Below are positions 21,001 through 30,488 of a DNA stretch of 64,000 nt, piece after piece. Below the pieces are notes generated by a model. The model did not search any database. It saw nothing but the letters and a program-made list of their open reading frames with translations, and was not told where the DNA came from. The stretch comes from Trypanosoma brucei gambiense DAL972 (lineage: Eukaryota > Euglenozoa > Kinetoplastea > Trypanosomatida > Trypanosomatidae). Location: contig NC_026737.1 of NCBI RefSeq assembly GCF_000210295.1, positions 124,001-188,000 of the forward strand, in the 5' to 3' direction. The position numbers and the translations under genes are program-made. Positions within the stretch are counted from its first letter, which is position 1. Every line of letters begins with the position of its first letter.

Positions 21001-24000
21001 AGAGGGAAGCACAACGCTCAACCATATCTAAGCGTTCCATCACACCAGGCTGCCCAACAACTTCATCAAACTCATCCCACCTACCCAACCAGAGAGCAGC
21101 TTTGGCCTTGAGTGGAGCCACCTCAAGTTGCGCATCTCTGTCCAGTAACTCCCAGTTTGTCGCGATGAGCTCCTGCATGGTGATGGTCTCACCCAGAGCA
21201 TCGTAACATCGTAGAGCACCCAGGAACGCCGAAGTGTCGAGGGTACCATCTGCAACATTCATTCGAGACTTGTAGCGAGAGAGTGCTTCACCCCACCAAT
21301 TTAACTGCTCCAGAGCTCCAACCTCATCGAACCCAAACTGCTCTGGAGCGATAATATTGCTGGAGAACTTCTCCGACATCTTCTTAACGAGACCCTTCGC
21401 GACCATCGTAAGCCCCAAGTGGTTGTAGAACTCGATCAGGCGCTCCGCCACCTCTAATGCGTGCCGCACTGCAGCATTCTGCCGATCAGAAACCTGACCA
21501 CTCAGTTCGCTCAGAAGTTGAGCAAAGAGGATCTCATTCAAGAATATGGCTCTGGCGTACATCTTAGAATTCAAAGCCACACGTGCTAACACATCAATAT
21601 CCATCAAGCAGTCGAAGGAAAGTCCTCGCTTCCCTCCATTGGGGCATTCCAATGTTAACTCAATCCGGTTAAGCCCCTTAACAGCACCAACAACCTCGTG
21701 AGTTGTAACTAATCTCTTGCCGTTAAGAGCCAACAGTCGAGCGCCAACAGGGACACCTGCTAGAGCTCCGGGACCGCCAGGCTCCAGGTGCGACACTACA
21801 ACGTCCCCACTTACTTCATCGTAGTTAATGCCGAACTTGCGCTCTTCGTTATCCCTTTCCACAACAAAAGTTAGCTTTTCCACCAAGAGTATCATTTCAG
21901 GATTTAACTTACCGCGCTCCGACTCAATAAACTCAGCGAAGTCAAAAATTGCCTGCTTGATGTCGTTGGGAGAAACCTCTAGAGCACGTGTAAAGGCTTT
22001 AATTATAACCTCTTGTTGTTGCGCGTTTAGTTTCCCAATAAACGCAGCAGCAGCAAAGGGAAAGAGATCGCGTGAAAGACCGGTATTGTCCGCAGCGAGC
22101 TGTGCTGTGCACCGCAGCGGCTGAATGGGAGAATTTTTGAGCATCACAACGGAAGTGTTATGCAGCCAAGCCATCCACGATTGTTCACGTTTCTTCTTGT
22201 TAGCCACTGGCATCCTGGATATGTTCTCGAGTAAGCTGTCATCAACCTGACAGTAACTCATGGCATTTTGGACCAGCTTTAGTATGCCCAAGTTTCGACT
22301 CAAGGTAGACTGAGATTCCTGTGCCTTGCTCGTGAACGAACGAAAGTTAAGAAGCAAATCCTCACCCTGAACGAAGCGAAAGTAGACGACGGTGTTGCCC
22401 TCCGAATGTGTTACGGATATAACTTCAAAGTCATGATCCCCCAGTCGCAGGACCCTTTTCATCACCTGCTGGAAGTCCTCCTTTGATAGCGACGGCTGGT
22501 CGGAAACGAGTGTAAGGGGAAGTTCAGGGTTGAGATTGTCGTGCCCACTGAGGGGGGCACGAGCCTTCAACAAACCATCTGCTGCAGACTTTAACAAATT
22601 AGTGAACATATCCTCCGGGAGTCCACACTGCTGTACAAGACGCTGTATGGGTTTAATGAAACGCCTTGCGGGGCGCTGCACGATGCCCACAAGAAATGCA
22701 AGCGTACGGAGACCCATCTCCATCTCATCTTGGCAATCGGATTCTTCAATGTACCAAGTAATAGTGTGAATGATTTGCGAACAAAAATCCTTCATGAGCA
22801 GAGGTTGCTTCGCCATGATTTGGTTGAGGAACTCAAAGCAGGCCGTATTCACCTCCTTCTTCTTTAGACCGGGTACGTTCGGTGTGGCTGCGTCTGCTGG
22901 CTCAATACACCCAAGTACATGGGGTAACAACACCTGAAAATCCCTCTCGTGCAGTATGGCTAAGAACGAGTCGAGTGACTTCACAGCGCGGACAACCAAA
23001 GCAAGATCTCTCTTATCCTGCAGGAGCCGCTGATGGATAAACTCCACAGCCCATCGGTGGTCGCGCATTTCCTCCGGTGACAGTCCCCGACCCACTCGAT
23101 CTAGCAACTCCACCACACCTGCATTGAGAGGTTTTTGTGAGGCCTGGGGAAGCAAACAAAAAAGCCGGACAGACTTCAGAAGTTCCAATCCTGTGCTTGC
23201 AGGGATAACGTCTTTGAACCGCTGCAAGAGAGTGGCAAGGTCAGACATTAAAAGTAAAATTACTTCGTACAGATGCACCTTCTCGGGGTCTGCAAGCCAA
23301 GCCTGCAGTTGTGGTAGGAACTGTGTGAGAAGCATCGCCTTTTGTCTTCCTGGTACCTCATGTATCATCGAATGAATGACAGAAATGACACTGGCTTGTT
23401 GTTCAACATCCGCAGAATGCTGAAGGGTTTTCACTAACAAGTAGAGGACGATGCACGGATATCGCTCGTCCATGTGCAGATGAATACGCAGTCGTGGCTT
23501 GTAAAGGGCCAATGCAGGTGTCGCAACCTCTTCCTCCTCTGCTATCTCACCCTCTTGTAGTGCCTTCACAATGTATCTAGCCTTCGTCGGGTCGACGGCT
23601 CCAATGACACTCAGACACTTCATGGCAGAGTAAATCACAGCCTCACTTTCCTCCGCTTCACCACGTATAATCCGTGAGAGCGCGCGGTATACACTCACAT
23701 GGGTAGATTGCTCAGTAATGGGAACAGTGGCCAAAATTGAGCAAAGTGCCTCAATTGCAGCCTTCCGCCGAGTCGACGAAGTACTCCCATTGACAATGGC
23801 AAGAACAGGCTGAATAAGTTGTTTCGCATCACAATGGTTCCGTGGACCAGAATGATCCAGAACGGCTCTCAACAGATTCAACAGTGCAACAGAAAGACTC
23901 TTTGAGACAAACGGCTGTTTTTCTAGTCTTCTTAACACTGATGTCTCAACTGTACTAGGGGACAGAAGTATCGTTCCATTTTCCGCCGCCATTTGCAGGA

Positions 24001-25876
24001 GAAAGGCGTGATAAACTGTCGAGGAGATAGAGCCATCCTTTACATCAATCTCTCGCAACATGTACTCTTGAAGCTGCAACAACTGTGCATGCAAAATGTC
24101 AGGCTGTAAAGAATGGAGTCTGTACAGTAACAACATGGCCTGATCCCGCACACCACGGCAGACGTCATTACGGGACATAAATAAAGCATCTATGTTGTCC
24201 GGTTGGACGAGATATGGCTCAAACACGGGCGAGAGCCTTTTCAGAGTATAGTAGCGTATTTCCATTTGCCTGTCCGTCACCGCAACGTCAAGCAGGCTCT
24301 CTACGGCAATTTTAACCCTACTGTTCAGTTGCGTAATAGTGGCGTCTACATGGCTCCCTTGGCAACTTCCCCCCTTGTCGGGAGACAGAAGAACCTCACA
24401 AAGACTAACGACTGTGCCGACAGCCGCACGTCTGACATCAGTGTGTTTGTGAAATACAAGACCAACCGCGCTCTCAAGTGCCTCAGTGTATCGTAGTGTT
24501 TCGAGGAAAGAGAGGGATCGCACCAAGACATCGACGTCACTATCGGGTGAGAGATCAATATTGCACTCTTCGAGCCAATCCACATTGGATGGGGCGCGAT
24601 TCCCCATGAAATGAAGAAGTGCAGCAACCTTCTCGACGCTGTTGAGCACATCGGCTCGCTCAAGCAAATCATACACCCCGAAAACACATTGCTCTCCACA
24701 TTGAGTTCGCAAATAGTCAAGTATTTCAAAAGCTAGTTGATTAAAAGGAGATTTCGCTATGAAGTTACTCACAGCGTCGACAGTGAGCACTGCATGCGAC
24801 TCGATATTATTGAGGGATTTGATAACACTTCTAAAAGTGGTGAGTGCGCTTAAGACAACAGCCTCGTCGCCACCAGAGATGTAGGACAAAAGATTTTTCA
24901 TGACCAAATCGTACAATTTTTCGTCCTTGACTAAAAGGGGAAGAATTTTTCCCGTTGCGCGTGCGGCCCTAACACGAACGTCCTCGGTGTATACCCTCCA
25001 GTCACGCTGCACCACGAAGGAAGCAACTGCTTCTAGCGACCACGGCACAGTCTGCAAAGTAGAAGATGCCGATATTGCGTCAATTACCGTTAAGAGTCCG
25101 GTTATGTGTTTTTCCTCAGTTGCTGACGATAAGTGAGACGTCATGGTGCTGGCCATCTGCTCCGCCATTGAGGCGGTCACCTCAATACAGTGACTTTCCG
25201 CGATGTTAACAAGGAGACGTGTTAGTGCTTGGCGGTGCCAATTATCGTTACTTTCCATGATTTCGTGTATGAGACAAGGTGGCGAGCAGGGTGTGTTCAG
25301 CAGGTCCAAAAGAGCAGGACTCCGCTTGATCACTACAGCCCCTGCATCCACCATGGTGGCAACCGTTTGGCAACCTACAGCCTTAGCACGAGTAACCGAG
25401 CTGGACTGCATTGTGGTAATGGCTCGCCCAAAATGCTTCCCAAGAAGGTCAGATGTGGAGCGCACATTTTCCCTTAGCACCTCTCCCATTTCCTGCAAAA
25501 TGGTGTTGCAATCCGCCTCGTTTGTTGTCTCACAAACCTTCCGTACGAGAAGAGTAAAACATCTACACCTCAATTCGTGTGGGTCCCCCAAATGTACATC
25601 AAACACGACACGAAGAGATTTGACCCCTTTGCTAATTGAAACACCGAAAGTGTCGCACAACAGTTGGAAAATATAGTCGATCAAACAATGTTCACTCAGC
25701 TCCGGTGCATGCGCCACGAGGATATCGAGCAGCGCGGAAAGGCACTCCTCTACACGACGGGGGCGGTCATCAGGTGCGTTCTGAAGGTTTGAAAATACTA
25801 GTCCAAACTGGCGTGTAAGTGCAGAAGCACTGTCACCGAAAGGCCTTGATGACCTCGGACTCTCTATATTTGACAT
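18089..25876 (-). CDS. TORL1: TOR-like 1 kinase (PIKK with embedded PDZ domain)
   Basis: The product is 2595 residues from the ATG at 25876; the open frame continues to a TTG at 25945, beyond a likely splice AG at 25929-25930. The N-terminal half is a HEAT-repeat solenoid. A PDZ-like domain lies at about 1345-1410 (GDVVVSHLEPGGPGALAGVPVGARLLALNG), an arrangement characteristic of trypanosomatid TOR-like 1 (TOR3). A FAT region and an FRB-like segment (about 2080-2130) follow. The kinase domain spans about 2130-2440, with FLLKGHEDLRQDERVMQ, the catalytic GLGDRHLNNLML loop and the HIDFGD magnesium motif, so it looks active. The FATC end ITGWAPFW closes the protein. T. brucei TOR-like 1 was reported to affect acidocalcisomes and polyphosphate. 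Ordinary TOR1 and TOR2 lack the PDZ domain. Confidence 0.93.
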   Translation of the reverse strand: MSNIESPRSSRPFGDSASALTRQFGLVFSNLQNAPDDRPRRVEECLSALLDILVAHAPELSEHCLIDYIFQLLCDTFGVSISKGVKSLRVVFDVHLGDPHELRCRCFTLLVRKVCETTNEADCNTILQEMGEVLRENVRSTSDLLGKHFGRAITTMQSSSVTRAKAVGCQTVATMVDAGAVVIKRSPALLDLLNTPCSPPCLIHEIMESNDNWHRQALTRLLVNIAESHCIEVTASMAEQMASTMTSHLSSATEEKHITGLLTVIDAISASSTLQTVPWSLEAVASFVVQRDWRVYTEDVRVRAARATGKILPLLVKDEKLYDLVMKNLLSYISGGDEAVVLSALTTFRSVIKSLNNIESHAVLTVDAVSNFIAKSPFNQLAFEILDYLRTQCGEQCVFGVYDLLERADVLNSVEKVAALLHFMGNRAPSNVDWLEECNIDLSPDSDVDVLVRSLSFLETLRYTEALESAVGLVFHKHTDVRRAAVGTVVSLCEVLLSPDKGGSCQGSHVDATITQLNSRVKIAVESLLDVAVTDRQMEIRYYTLKRLSPVFEPYLVQPDNIDALFMSRNDVCRGVRDQAMLLLYRLHSLQPDILHAQLLQLQEYMLREIDVKDGSISSTVYHAFLLQMAAENGTILLSPSTVETSVLRRLEKQPFVSKSLSVALLNLLRAVLDHSGPRNHCDAKQLIQPVLAIVNGSTSSTRRKAAIEALCSILATVPITEQSTHVSVYRALSRIIRGEAEESEAVIYSAMKCLSVIGAVDPTKARYIVKALQEGEIAEEEEVATPALALYKPRLRIHLHMDERYPCIVLYLLVKTLQHSADVEQQASVISVIHSMIHEVPGRQKAMLLTQFLPQLQAWLADPEKVHLYEVILLLMSDLATLLQRFKDVIPASTGLELLKSVRLFCLLPQASQKPLNAGVVELLDRVGRGLSPEEMRDHRWAVEFIHQRLLQDKRDLALVVRAVKSLDSFLAILHERDFQVLLPHVLGCIEPADAATPNVPGLKKKEVNTACFEFLNQIMAKQPLLMKDFCSQIIHTITWYIEESDCQDEMEMGLRTLAFLVGIVQRPARRFIKPIQRLVQQCGLPEDMFTNLLKSAADGLLKARAPLSGHDNLNPELPLTLVSDQPSLSKEDFQQVMKRVLRLGDHDFEVISVTHSEGNTVVYFRFVQGEDLLLNFRSFTSKAQESQSTLSRNLGILKLVQNAMSYCQVDDSLLENISRMPVANKKKREQSWMAWLHNTSVVMLKNSPIQPLRCTAQLAADNTGLSRDLFPFAAAAFIGKLNAQQQEVIIKAFTRALEVSPNDIKQAIFDFAEFIESERGKLNPEMILLVEKLTFVVERDNEERKFGINYDEVSGDVVVSHLEPGGPGALAGVPVGARLLALNGKRLVTTHEVVGAVKGLNRIELTLECPNGGKRGLSFDCLMDIDVLARVALNSKMYARAIFLNEILFAQLLSELSGQVSDRQNAAVRHALEVAERLIEFYNHLGLTMVAKGLVKKMSEKFSSNIIAPEQFGFDEVGALEQLNWWGEALSRYKSRMNVADGTLDTSAFLGALRCYDALGETITMQELIATNWELLDRDAQLEVAPLKAKAALWLGRWDEFDEVVGQPGVMERLDMVERCASLFRQKHYGELLDYVDEHRKSLFDSFFESFTESYNRSYDTLVELQHVRHFEELVSFVKSGSERRKMLRELWHKRVTLMSSRPAHIKTLITINSLVLSPQEDLPSQVVCVRALTKHHWTSLADHTLSTLLHPNGLNTRLANLDPDVIHVYMKHCYVTRGKQETYTLLSDILNNVQLTATSNRAEAWGCCWLLLGEWTVQLFPDCGTKAIETLRTATQLCPENCAAFHSLGILHYDLSRDPNTSQETQTKHHIESITALFKAVALSRRESNGVMEDVLRILSIWFSHSTVNEVNEAIQEGIKSVPCYVWLNVIPQLVARIGITGAKARSILTDLLVSIGSNFPHALLYPLTVTEKSPEVMRRQAAERVLKGIRVTNGPMVEEASLISNEMVRIAILWTEKWHNCIQLAAGKPENVSEIRNILRPLYEEMKKESTPNEQHFVKVHGSTLRRAWAALQKGESQEAWVLLKQVYCELHKAVGERRLQMDDLSPTLVKINKSNVPVPGTFVLGQQLITIQKFHSRVYVMPSKQRPRRFGVDGSDGSKYRFLLKGHEDLRQDERVMQFIELINTIFSSDSLSNAMGLIIPQYAVIPLTDNVGIIGWVENTETIYKMLERWRKDHNISIYKEVSMIVEKGKLANITEYHHRNKQERKQLLSHVMASTPDDELRRIIWDKNDTCEHWLQYRGTYGHTLAIMSIVGYVLGLGDRHLNNLMLQDKGSVVHIDFGDCFEVAMHRSLYSEAVPFRLTRLLVPALGITGVDGVFRLTCELVMKILRRHSENLLSILEAFIYDPLINWRLTTVAEGENSASLLEAPVAGGEASPFAEPDGLIDGPPMQLSRSVLKVREQAPGTTLEQTGEEETRNTQGDLALARVRAKLTGEDFADGCHVVAGQPSRREVSEDPNDPFSWWSQGLAESSRDVYMTDGRALPSWSSFRTVNNQENLQNVASQVDRLIEEATSLDNLAEAYITGWAPFW

Positions 25877-26612
25877 TCGGCTCCAGCAGAAATGAGTACC
25901 CACAAACAGAAATATGTATATGTGAGCGCTAACAAGCAAAGACAAAAGAACAGAGGGTCACTAAGACCTCTGCGTGTTCTCCCCTTCGTTCCCTACTCGA
26001 AACCTTACTTGCCAACAACTGCCTCCCTCCCTTTATTCTTCCTCACCAACTCTTTGCTCCACTCACACCCTATGGGATGTCAGCGTCTCAGCTCCTCCGA
26101 GAGCCACAACCGCGACCTCCCTCCTACCAGCAACGCAGAACGGGGAAGGGAGAAATTGTCACGGAACGAAACCAAGACGACAGCACCAAGCAAAGTTTAG
26201 AAAGTAATAAGTTATCCGAATAGAAACAACAACGGCATGAGTTTCATCGTAAAACCATAGAAGAAAATACGGAAGCACAAACACGCACGCATATCGGCAT
26301 CCATGGTGCTGTTAGCTAGCAATGCCGTTCACACTACATGAACGCTATACACAAACCCGCACACAATCAAACACAATTAGACCAACAATCTGCTGCGTAC
26401 TCTCCCTCAACGGCTGTAGCACTCCTCCGTTTACGAGGTTGCGACACATATAACAAGTAGCAAAACAGTTCATGACAAACATGAAAATTAAGAAGATGTC
26501 ATAGAAGTTATCAACCGCAGGCAGCACCGGCGGCACTAAGGCAGCGGTGACGGTGATGCTTATTCAGCCGAATTGTTCGTAAAGAGCGGTGAATAAGAGA
26601 AGGTGGATTCGA
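25877..26612. other. Intergenic: TOR-like 1 splice region and BPI-like 3' UTR
   Basis: A weak pyrimidine tract serves the kinase gene. A 63-codon minus-strand frame at 26345-26536 with one hydrophobic stretch has no ATG at its start and was not called. Otherwise nothing recognised. Confidence 0.55.
25929..25930 (-). promoter_or_regulatory. Predicted spliced-leader acceptor AG for TOR-like 1
   Basis: A minus-sense tract of CT-rich sequence (25931-25960) ends in GCTTGTTAG here. No ATG intervenes before the one at 25876, giving a 52-base 5' UTR and fixing the start. Confidence 0.55.
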
Positions 26613-28064
26613 TCATACGGTCATTAATGAGGTCTCATTTGAAGAGTTTCCACGCGGCACATTCAACGCGAACGTAATCGACTCACTGGTAACGTTCAGC
26701 AACGGTTCTGTGGTGTTACCAAAAATCGTTATCGTTGAGATTTTCTCGTTGACCGCAGGGATTACCTTGTCTCTGAGCTCCCTCGAAAGTATGTCGTTCA
26801 GCGTGAGCTGATCAATCGCTCCAATATTTGAAGTTTCTACATCAATCGCCAGGTCAAGCAAATCCATTTCCAAAGGGATGGCGCCGCTGGAGTCAAAATA
26901 AAGGCTTGACAGAGAAACTGTCGTGTTACACAGTAGCCTCATCGCGGGAATGGGATCACCTTCAGGGGGTTTCATTTCCAACGCCAGTCGGATGCCTAAA
27001 AGATGGAGAATGAGGCTATCCAAACCTACGGGTTCCAAATGCACCGCAGTCTCCGCCTTTACTGAAACCATGAAGGGGCAGTCTGGACAGAGAAGGTAAG
27101 CCTCGGGGTACATGGCACTTATCAAAGAGGTGTTAAACTCCTGGGCGAACTTTTTGGTAAATTTCACAATACTTTTATTAACGAGAGGGACTAAGACAGT
27201 GTTCACAGCAGTAAAGGAAGCAACTACACCGAAGCTTCTTTCGGGAAAGGGCACGTCAAGTAGAGGAGTCTTGGCGGACGAATTCGACCCCCCTCCCGGG
27301 GATGGAGCAACAATTGTCACCAAAACCTGCAAATTCCCATCGGTAATTTTCGGGCTTTCTGGGAAAACAAGAGGTGCTGTGGCAATAAAATCGTTCAATT
27401 TTTCTTCCAGTGGACCCATTGCCGCCCGTGGAATCTCCCCCTGCAGGTTGCCCATAATGCTTCCCTCCTGCTGTTTAATGAATTTGATTATAAAGTTATC
27501 GAACACCATGCACCAATTGACCAACTTTGGCGTTAAGTTTAACTTGGCGAACCGAACGTTCATATCGTCAACGGTTATCTTCAGTTTTTCGTCATCATCT
27601 ACGGAAAGGCCCAACACAAGGGAAGCGCTAGAAACCGCAACTGATGCTCGGACCTTCCCTCTACATGAGGTAATCACCAAACTCTTGCTGAAGGTTGTGT
27701 CCTCCGCGTCTGCAACGATATCAGTCACATTCAACACAAGCTTGTTCGGATGCTTTATTTCGAGGGAAATGTTTCCGATTTTTATGCCAGTAATGGGAAT
27801 AGCACCCAACTGAATACCATTTACCTCCCGTGACGGAATAGTGTACTTGTCGAGCATATTATTTACCATCTTAACTACGGTAGGCATGATGTTGGCAATG
27901 GCCGTGTCGTTGACTACCAGTGCGACGTCCCCAGAGGGAAATGGTTCACCAGAGAGTTCAATGGAGCCAGCGTCGCTCCCCGTCGGAAGGGTAATGATGC
28001 GACCCAATGACTGTGACACATGGTAGAACAGTGTCACATACAGCAAAAGGAACAACTTCGGCAT
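26613..28064 (-). CDS. Secreted BPI/LBP/CETP-family (TULIP) lipid-binding protein
   Basis: The product is 483 residues from the ATG at 28064. It begins with a clear signal peptide (about 1-21, LFLLLYVTLFYHVSQSLG). The rest is amphipathic beta sequence of the two-barrel BPI fold, similar in length to human BPI and LBP (about 480). Two cysteines, in VITSCRGKV and NWCMVFDNF (about residues 135 and 185), match the conserved disulfide of the N-terminal barrel. The N-terminal VNDTAIANIMPTVVKMVNNML helix resembles the family start. About ten N-x-S/T sites suggest glycosylation in the secretory path. Family members bind lipid A or other lipids; the ligand in a trypanosome is unknown. No transmembrane segment or clear GPI signal is seen, so secretion or an endosomal location is likely. 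Confidence 0.85.
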   Translation of the reverse strand: MPKLFLLLYVTLFYHVSQSLGRIITLPTGSDAGSIELSGEPFPSGDVALVVNDTAIANIMPTVVKMVNNMLDKYTIPSREVNGIQLGAIPITGIKIGNISLEIKHPNKLVLNVTDIVADAEDTTFSKSLVITSCRGKVRASVAVSSASLVLGLSVDDDEKLKITVDDMNVRFAKLNLTPKLVNWCMVFDNFIIKFIKQQEGSIMGNLQGEIPRAAMGPLEEKLNDFIATAPLVFPESPKITDGNLQVLVTIVAPSPGGGSNSSAKTPLLDVPFPERSFGVVASFTAVNTVLVPLVNKSIVKFTKKFAQEFNTSLISAMYPEAYLLCPDCPFMVSVKAETAVHLEPVGLDSLILHLLGIRLALEMKPPEGDPIPAMRLLCNTTVSLSSLYFDSSGAIPLEMDLLDLAIDVETSNIGAIDQLTLNDILSRELRDKVIPAVNEKISTITIFGNTTEPLLNVTSESITFALNVPRGNSSNETSLMTV

Positions 28065-28642
28065 GGGTGCAGTGGCAACAAAGCTTCTGTAAATTTCTTC
28101 TGTGACACACTATTCAATGGGCAGATTGGGGGGGGGGGGCACCTCAGTTACACAATCAGAGCTGCCCTATTAATCAACTGATAATAAGAAAAACAACGGA
28201 GGGCGAAGTGAAAGTACTTGCGCATAGGCCGCTAACCGCAAGAAATGCTGTCGATATATATATGTGTGTACGTATGAACACTTGCGTCCGCAACTTGCGT
28301 TACCACGCACTGGAGAGCGCGCCACAAAAAAAAAAAAAAAGACAAACCTTCACAAACATGCAAAAACCTTTATTGTACAACGTTGGTGATCCAAGTACAA
28401 ACAATACAAAAAGTCGTTAGCTTTCCCCACACTAAGTCTTTCTCTTGACTTTGATAAGCTGGAAACCTCACCATACTTACTATACTTACAACCCCCCCCC
28501 CGTAGTTCTTCCACTATCCCTCCATGTGCGTCACGGAAAACTGATATACGCACTTACAAAACGTAGAAACGAGCAAAAATCCATACCCCCAAACAACGTT
28601 CGACACACAAACGAGTGAGGGCTGAACCAGCGATAACTCTAC
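28065..28642. other. Intergenic: BPI-like splice region and phosphatase 3' UTR
   Basis: Holds a G-run (28127-28138, plus strand, a C-run within the minus-strand upstream tract), an A-run at 28326-28340 and a C-run at 28492-28501. No gene seen. Confidence 0.6.
28127..28138. repeat. Homopolymer G-run (C on the coding strand)
   Basis: Uninterrupted run of about 12 G on the plus strand, 60-75 bases upstream of the BPI-like ATG. On the transcript strand it is a C-run and may be part of the pyrimidine tract used for trans-splicing. Confidence 0.75.
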
Positions 28643-29788
28643 TTAACTTCCAGATGCGGGGAAAGGACGCTGGCCTCCATAGCAACGCTGCGTAAATACA
28701 CTTTTAGGTGAATAACGAAGCCCCCTGCTATGTATGGAATACAAGTTGTTGACAAGAGGATCAGTCACAGAGGGTTGGGGATTTATGGGGATCACAAGCT
28801 CGACGAGTCCGGAGTCAACAGAAAGCAGTTGGGCGACATCACCACCCCTTTCACCAGCCAACCTCAACCTGGATGCGATACGGCGCAGAACACCGGCGAC
28901 GAACCGCAGTGTGTCGTCGGAATTAGCGGGTTGGACATAATCCTCAACAAGTATGCTGTGCCGCGGCTGTCGGTGTACAGAAAGCGGGTTATTTTCAAGG
29001 CACAGCACTCGATCCAAAGGCCGACCCAGTAATGAGAGGTCCTTCACGCCCCCACAGTCCTCCTTGAACCAGCGGTGGTGACGAGAAATAATATGATGAT
29101 ACCAGGCACGCCTCTGCACAACCCTCGTTATCGCTTGCACTAACTCATTAACGTGGGAAGCGGTTCCAGCTGACCAAACCACAACTTCACAACCCTCCTC
29201 ATGACAGACGTCGAACAGCTCCTTCAGGTGCGGTCGCAAGTGAGCACAACCACCCCGAGCGGCAACAAGTGTCTCATCCAAGTCAACAACAAAACACAAT
29301 GGCGCGCCCGGGGGACCTCCACCCTGCGGGAGTAGCACTCCTTTTCTTTTCCCTTGAGAGCGACGGGTGGAAACTCGGCGCACCGGTGGCGCCGTAACTT
29401 CTTTTCGTGAGCGCCGCCTGCGGTCCTCTATGGTGTAAAGCGAGCAAAAAAGAAAAGGTCGTAGTTCCTGCAAAATGCTCATGTTGCCGTCATCGTCATC
29501 ATAGTCACTAGAGTCGGAGCTCTCCAGCAGGGCGTCTTGAATAACATCGTTAATAACATCGAAATCAGACAACTCAGAGCTTTCATCGTCATCGCTGCAT
29601 GAAAATGCGCTACCTGCTATTGTAACGTAAGAGGACTGAGGCGAGCGCACAGGAGAGGTGGGTTCGTCCCCACGAAAGCTCCTACTTTGTCTTGTCTGCC
29701 GTCTAACTGCAATTCGGTTCCTCCTTTCACCACGGTAGCGCGAAGGGGAACCCGTTGTGGAGGGTCTCTTCCCACACTTCCTGCTCAT
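28643..29788 (-). CDS. FCP/SCP-type (NIF-like) protein phosphatase
   Basis: The product is 381 residues from the ATG at 29788. FCP/SCP phosphatases are magnesium-dependent HAD-superfamily enzymes that dephosphorylate the RNA polymerase II tail or other Ser/Thr targets. The catalytic DxDxT motif is present as Asp169-Leu-Asp171-Glu-Thr in FVVDLDETLV. A motif II-like VVVWSAGTASHVNELV follows, and the lysine motif is seen in GGVKDLSLLGRPLDR. The fourth motif, normally Asp-Asn, reads Glu265-Asn in CLENNPLSV, a conservative change. The first 150 residues are basic and serine/arginine-rich with an acidic serine patch (DDDESSELSDFDV), probably disordered and phosphorylated. T. brucei RNA polymerase II has a non-canonical tail, so the substrate is uncertain. 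Confidence 0.85.
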   Translation of the reverse strand: MSRKCGKRPSTTGSPSRYRGERRNRIAVRRQTRQSRSFRGDEPTSPVRSPQSSYVTIAGSAFSCSDDDESSELSDFDVINDVIQDALLESSDSSDYDDDDGNMSILQELRPFLFCSLYTIEDRRRRSRKEVTAPPVRRVSTRRSQGKRKGVLLPQGGGPPGAPLCFVVDLDETLVAARGGCAHLRPHLKELFDVCHEEGCEVVVWSAGTASHVNELVQAITRVVQRRAWYHHIISRHHRWFKEDCGGVKDLSLLGRPLDRVLCLENNPLSVHRQPRHSILVEDYVQPANSDDTLRFVAGVLRRIASRLRLAGERGGDVAQLLSVDSGLVELVIPINPQPSVTDPLVNNLYSIHSRGLRYSPKSVFTQRCYGGQRPFPASGS

Positions 29789-30488
29789 ACAGTTGTTTCA
29801 ACGGCAAATACTCACAGTGACACCGGTTCCAGTCCTTCTCCGTGCCCCGCTCCCCCCCCCCTGCGGTCACTATTAGCTTTTGCTAATGCAGAGAAGTTTA
29901 CTCTTTTCTCTTGTTTTGCCTCGCTTCTACGCTCCTAAGGGACAAAGTGAGGGGGAAAAAAACGCTCACTTATTTGTGTGGCGCTGACTTAAGCCGACCT
30001 TCGACAATGTATTGCTGAACACTCCAAACAGCTTTCCACTGCCTCCATTCGACAATCGTTTTTTGTCCTTCCTTTCCTGCGAAGTAATAAATGAAGCTGA
30101 AGTACAAGTAAGCAAGTACATAACTTCATGTACCCACCCATTCGTTCACAGGAACGCGCACGCAAACACGCATATGACGAAATCGCAGGGAAGGAAAAAC
30201 AAAAAAAACAGGCTCCTTCTTTTCTTTTGTCAGTCACCGCCGCAGCCGTCAGACATAAAAACGAAAACCCAACCCTTAGTACCACACTCCTCTTTCCGGG
30301 CAAAACGTGGTAAATGAATGGACAACATGTGACGTAAGACGAAACAAAACGAGCGCATCATCGAAAGTGAATAATAATGATAACGATAATGATAATGATA
30401 ATTACAGTGGTTATTGTGGTAACCTCAGGTTGATACAGATCTGTGTGGGGACGAAAGGAGAGAAACCTACAGCTTTTACATGTCTCGG
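29789..30488. other. Intergenic: phosphatase splice region and COA5 3' UTR
   Basis: Contains a GATAAT-type repeat at about 30371-30404, A/G-rich tracts near 30186-30210 and a C-run near 29850-29859. No gene seen. Confidence 0.6.
30371..30404. repeat. GATAAT-type microsatellite
   Basis: Imperfect ATAATG/GATAAC units in the 3' region of the COA5 gene. Confidence 0.75.

Noticed and set aside
26345..26536. 63-codon frame with a hydrophobic stretch between TOR-like 1 and the BPI-like gene
   Set aside because: Begins at GTG with an in-frame stop just upstream; the first ATG leaves only 45 residues without resemblance to known proteins.
27112..27813. Plus-strand 233-codon frame inside the BPI-like gene
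   Set aside because: Antisense shadow; the minus strand carries the signal peptide and family motifs.
28127..28138. G-quadruplex at the G-run
   Set aside because: A single run, not four; it reads as C on the transcript and is explained as part of a splice tract.
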